7,305 bases of DNA from Candidatus Dojkabacteria bacterium (GTDB taxonomy: Bacteria; Patescibacteriota; Dojkabacteria; SC72; T1SED10-24): the NCBI GenBank assembly GCA_003560355.1, contig PWIP01000009.1, forward strand, positions 1 through 7,305, given 5' to 3'. Each line of letters begins with the position of its first letter. The first letter of the stretch is position 1. A model generated the notes under the pieces. That model was not told where the DNA came from. It did no database searches and worked only from the letters and a program-made list of their open reading frames with translations. A program made the translations under genes and the position numbers. Of the stretch, positions 6,356-7,305 are shown one piece after another.

Positions 6356-6765
6356 CAAAACCACCCCTTCTTTTTCTCTTCTTGTGTTACACTTTGCCAA
6401 GCCTTAATATGCTTGGAAATTTCAGCAAGTCTTTCAAAACCACCTTTACTTCTTGTGATTTGAGAATATCCTTTTATGTCTGCATTTATTATTTTCGTTA
6501 CCAAATCTCGTAAATTCCAACCCGTTTGCTCTTCTATATATTGAAGTAAATGAATCAGTTGGAGATTTTTATTCAAATAATAAATTTCTCGTTTGTCTAA
6601 GGTTGTTATAGCCAAATCTTTTGTTATATGACTTAACTCCTTATTTTGTATTTCAGAAGGCATCAAAATAAGCTTCATCAAATCTACGCTGGTTTCACCC
6701 GGCGGTAATCCTGCAAAGTCATCGCCTTGTCTGCTTCCTATATTATCAAAATTATCTTCGTTCAT
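6355..6765 (-). CDS. Soluble protein with acidic flexible N-terminus (136 aa), function unknown
   Basis: Residues 1-27 are acidic and probably disordered (MNEDNFDNIG..., PPGETS). The rest should be helical and becomes basic towards the end (KKKGWF). There is no Cys, signal peptide or membrane segment. The start overlaps the upstream stop as ATGA and follows AAGGGG by about 10 nt; the stop overlaps the next start. No family is recognised. It sits between two membrane proteins in the same operon, so a cytoplasmic part of a membrane complex is plausible, but nothing in the protein shows it. Confidence 0.7.
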   Translation of the reverse strand: MNEDNFDNIGSRQGDDFAGLPPGETSVDLMKLILMPSEIQNKELSHITKDLAITTLDKREIYYLNKNLQLIHLLQYIEEQTGWNLRDLVTKIINADIKGYSQITRSKGGFERLAEISKHIKAWQSVTQEEKKKGWF

Positions 6766-7241
6766 ATCATATCATCCCCTTCTTTTTTTATTTGTCTTTC
6801 TGTGTAAATTTCTCTAAAAAATGCAAAAAATCCCACAAGCCCCGCCGACATAAGAATCAAAGCAACAGCATAATTAATATTCTGATTATCTCCCAACACA
6901 TTTTCTTGTGTTGTGATATTTATCCAATTAATTTCATAATTTGCAATCATTTGTCCAGTGCTGTTTGTAGCATTAATAGTCGTAACATTCCAATCATTCA
7001 CTATACCATATCCAGCGAATACTATAAGACCTATAAAAATTAGTAAAAACACTCCTAAAAAAAATAAAGGCATATTATAATGTATAACAGCCAAAACAAG
7101 AGCCAAAATCCCAAGAATTGTTAAAAAAGCATAAGTGTAAAGAACTAATTTGTGTTGGCTTTCCAGACCTGTTGTTGCATTAGCTAATGAAAAACAAAAA
7201 AATATTATCGCAAATATCATTAGTATTTTTTTTATTTTCAT
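6762..7241 (-). CDS. Signal-peptide membrane protein with sequon-rich external loop (159 aa)
   Basis: A signal peptide (1-22, cleavage likely after ANA) is followed by membrane helices at about 32-53, 58-80 and 122-143. The loop between helices two and three (81-121) carries four N-glycosylation sequons: N85-V-T, N90-A-T, N93-S-T and N108-I-T. Topology is self-consistent: after cleavage the N-terminus is outside, the sequon loop is outside, and the charged C-terminus (ERQIKKEGDD) is inside. This fits an archaeal surface-exposed glycoprotein, either in the host membrane or in a virion membrane. Start 7241 follows a GGGG site by 8 nt. Reading on upstream in the same frame would only add a Cys/Trp-rich string that overlaps a better frame, so I keep this start. 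No family is recognised. Confidence 0.75.
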   Translation of the reverse strand: MKIKKILMIFAIIFFCFSLANATTGLESQHKLVLYTYAFLTILGILALVLAVIHYNMPLFFLGVFLLIFIGLIVFAGYGIVNDWNVTTINATNSTGQMIANYEINWINITTQENVLGDNQNINYAVALILMSAGLVGFFAFFREIYTERQIKKEGDDMI

Positions 7242-7243
7242 TA

Positions 7244-7305
7244 TTATTTCCCCAATACAGCAAATATGGAAGCACCAACGCCAGTCATTAAAAGCATAGT
7301 GCCTA
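7244..7305 (-). CDS. C-terminal end (19 residues) of a hydrophobic protein
   Basis: The frame enters from the right edge and ends in TAA, 2 nt before the next start. The 19 visible residues (GTMLLMTGVGASIFAVLGK) are a single hydrophobic, Gly/Ala-containing helix with a Lys end, as in a C-terminal membrane segment or a small coat-like protein. Its last codons carry the GGGG site for the next gene, the same arrangement seen elsewhere in this operon. Too little is visible to name it. Confidence 0.5.
   Translation of the reverse strand, partial: GTMLLMTGVGASIFAVLGK

Noticed and set aside
6356..6400. 15-residue N-terminal extension of the 188-aa membrane protein
   Set aside because: It would place a charged string before the membrane helix and overlap the upstream gene by 46 bases, while ATG 6355 gives the TGATG junction and a nearby G-rich site.
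6007..6513. 168-aa open frame on the plus strand
   Set aside because: It runs antisense across two coupled genes and reads as Leu/Phe/Ser-rich, the usual mirror of Lys/Glu-rich coding.
7242..7305. Upstream extension of the 159-aa gene to the window edge
   Set aside because: The same-frame reading adds a Trp/Cys/His-rich string before a well-formed signal peptide, whereas the other frame gives a hydrophobic C-terminus and a stop next to the start.

Overview
The window looks like part of an archaeal virus, provirus or other mobile element. It is AT-rich, and every gene I can support lies on the minus strand, so transcription runs from position 7305 towards 1. Genes are packed end to end, with ATGA, TAATG and TGATG overlaps and purine-rich Shine-Dalgarno sites. 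Two products have cleavable-looking signal peptides. The only real gap holds a TTTAAATA box of archaeal type. A low-GC, Lys-rich archaeon, perhaps an uncultured DPANN or euryarchaeal lineage, is my best guess at the host. That guess is an inference.

Upstream block (7305 to 4296): the C-terminal end of a hydrophobic protein; a signal-peptide membrane protein with a sequon-rich external loop (159 aa); a soluble helical protein with an acidic start (136 aa); a protein with a membrane helix at each end (188 aa); a soluble helical protein (128 aa); and a P-loop ATPase with clear Walker A and B motifs that resembles Zot-type/viral morphogenesis ATPases (366 aa). The genes overlap or nearly touch, so they probably form one operon whose promoter lies off the right edge. 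The set suggests a membrane-anchored assembly, DNA-translocation or secretion machine powered by the ATPase.

Gap (4214 to 4295): three copies of a 10-bp repeat, a TATA-like box, and a duplicated GAGGT ribosome-binding site lie directly before the largest gene.

Downstream block (4213 to 1): a 936-aa protein with a glycine/alanine-rich hydrophobic centre, a Thr-rich segment and a very basic tail; an 88-aa Lys/Arg-rich helical protein; a 32-aa extremely basic protein; a 92-aa protein with two hydrophobic helices that closely matches the layout of the major capsid proteins of spindle-shaped archaeal viruses; and the first 249 residues of a secreted Cys- and Trp-rich protein whose visible end looks like the lead-in to a GLUG/beta-helix surface domain. 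I read this block as the virion module: large structural protein, DNA-condensing basic proteins, coat protein and receptor-binding fibre.

No replication, integration, tRNA, rRNA, CRISPR or transposase gene is visible, so the window cannot say whether the element is integrated, free or a plasmid. Apart from the ATPase motifs, the functional assignments rest on architecture and remembered family patterns, not on searches.
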